A stretch of DNA of 5,128 nt, from NCBI RefSeq assembly GCF_946998255.1, contig NZ_CAMPYN010000069.1, positions 1-5,128 on the forward strand, written 5' to 3'. The notes beneath the pieces were generated by a model that saw only the letters and a program-made list of their open reading frames with translations, did no database searches and was not told where the DNA came from. Shown piece after piece: positions 4,841-5,128 of this stretch. This DNA is from an uncultured Helcococcus sp. GTDB taxonomy: Bacteria > Bacillota > Clostridia > Tissierellales > Peptoniphilaceae. Both the position numbers and the translations under genes were made by a program. The number at the start of each line of letters is the position of its first letter. Within the stretch, counting starts at the first letter, position 1.

Positions 4841-5128
4841 TAATTTCAAAAATAGGATGAACTTCTATTTCAAAGAATTATTTCCAAACCTTTTTAGAAA
4901 AGATACTTGGTTAAAAACAATTATAAATATGATAGTTGCAGTTATCCATCCTTTGATGTCCGTTTTAGTTTTAAAATATATTTTAGAGCTAATAAAAAAT
5001 GGAGAGATGGATGTATTCCAATTATTAACAGTAGCTGGAATATATACCCTTGTATTTATAATATCTAAGTCCTTAAACTTATACCTTGAAGGTAAGATTC
5101 AATACATTTTTATGCTAGATAGAAATAA
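4833..5128 (+). CDS. Probable ABC exporter, N-terminal transmembrane part (cut by window edge)
   Basis: Begins ATGAATAGT at 4833, overlapping the stop of the upstream regulator (4838-4840), with AGGAG at 4822-4826 and 6-bp spacing. The 98 residues present start with a short positively charged amphipathic stretch (FKNRMNFYFKELFPNLFRK). A hydrophobic segment follows at about 29-51 (TIINMIVAVIHPLMSVLVLK) and a second at about 64-83 (LLTVAGIYTLVFIISKSLNL), then LYLEGKIQYIFMLDRN. This matches the start of an ABC exporter permease (fused permease-ATPase type), whose ATPase motifs would lie beyond the window. That family call is inferred from topology and from the common pairing of such regulators with ABC exporters; another polytopic membrane protein is possible. 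The substrate cannot be told. Confidence 0.65.
   Translation, partial: MNSNFKNRMNFYFKELFPNLFRKDTWLKTIINMIVAVIHPLMSVLVLKYILELIKNGEMDVFQLLTVAGIYTLVFIISKSLNLYLEGKIQYIFMLDRN

Overview
The window comes from a low-GC Gram-positive bacterium. The genes are AT-rich, Shine-Dalgarno sites are strong AGGAG/AGGTGG types, and the DnaK is the short (607-residue) Firmicutes form. Codon usage (AGA for Arg, A/T-ending codons) and the gene set fit an anaerobic coccus of the Peptoniphilaceae (Anaerococcus-like). That placement is an impression from reading and was not confirmed by a search. All genes lie on the + strand.

Bases 1-2000 hold the end of a classical heat-shock operon: the last 22 codons of grpE, a 102-bp spacer, then a complete dnaK. 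The normal partner dnaJ (2485-3609) follows, but 487 bp of non-coding DNA separates it from dnaK. That gap contains a perfect 10-bp inverted repeat across the dnaK stop codon. Next comes a tandem array (2017-2338) of about 2.35 copies of a 135/136-bp unit. Each full unit contains a 15-16 bp GC-rich hairpin and a second nested stem-loop domain. After the array there is a good extended -10 promoter and a terminator-like hairpin placed only a few bases after the predicted transcription start. dnaJ therefore probably has its own promoter and a structured leader, as well as possible read-through from dnaK. GrpE, DnaK and DnaJ together make the Hsp70 folding machine. No CIRCE operator is visible in the window; if one exists it would lie upstream of this fragment.

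A clear intrinsic terminator closes dnaJ. A separate transcription unit then starts with a near-consensus promoter (TTGACT-17 bp-TATAAT). Its leader carries three imperfect 21-bp direct repeats, the last touching the Shine-Dalgarno site. The first gene is a cysteine-free 355-residue protein with a C-terminal ArsR-type winged helix and a long N-terminal region I do not recognise. Its stop overlaps the start of a membrane protein truncated by the window edge, which looks like the first transmembrane part of an ABC exporter. This reads as a regulator-exporter cassette, probably self-regulated through the leader repeats.

The most unusual item is the tandem structured repeat between dnaK and dnaJ. 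The chaperone genes themselves look ordinary.
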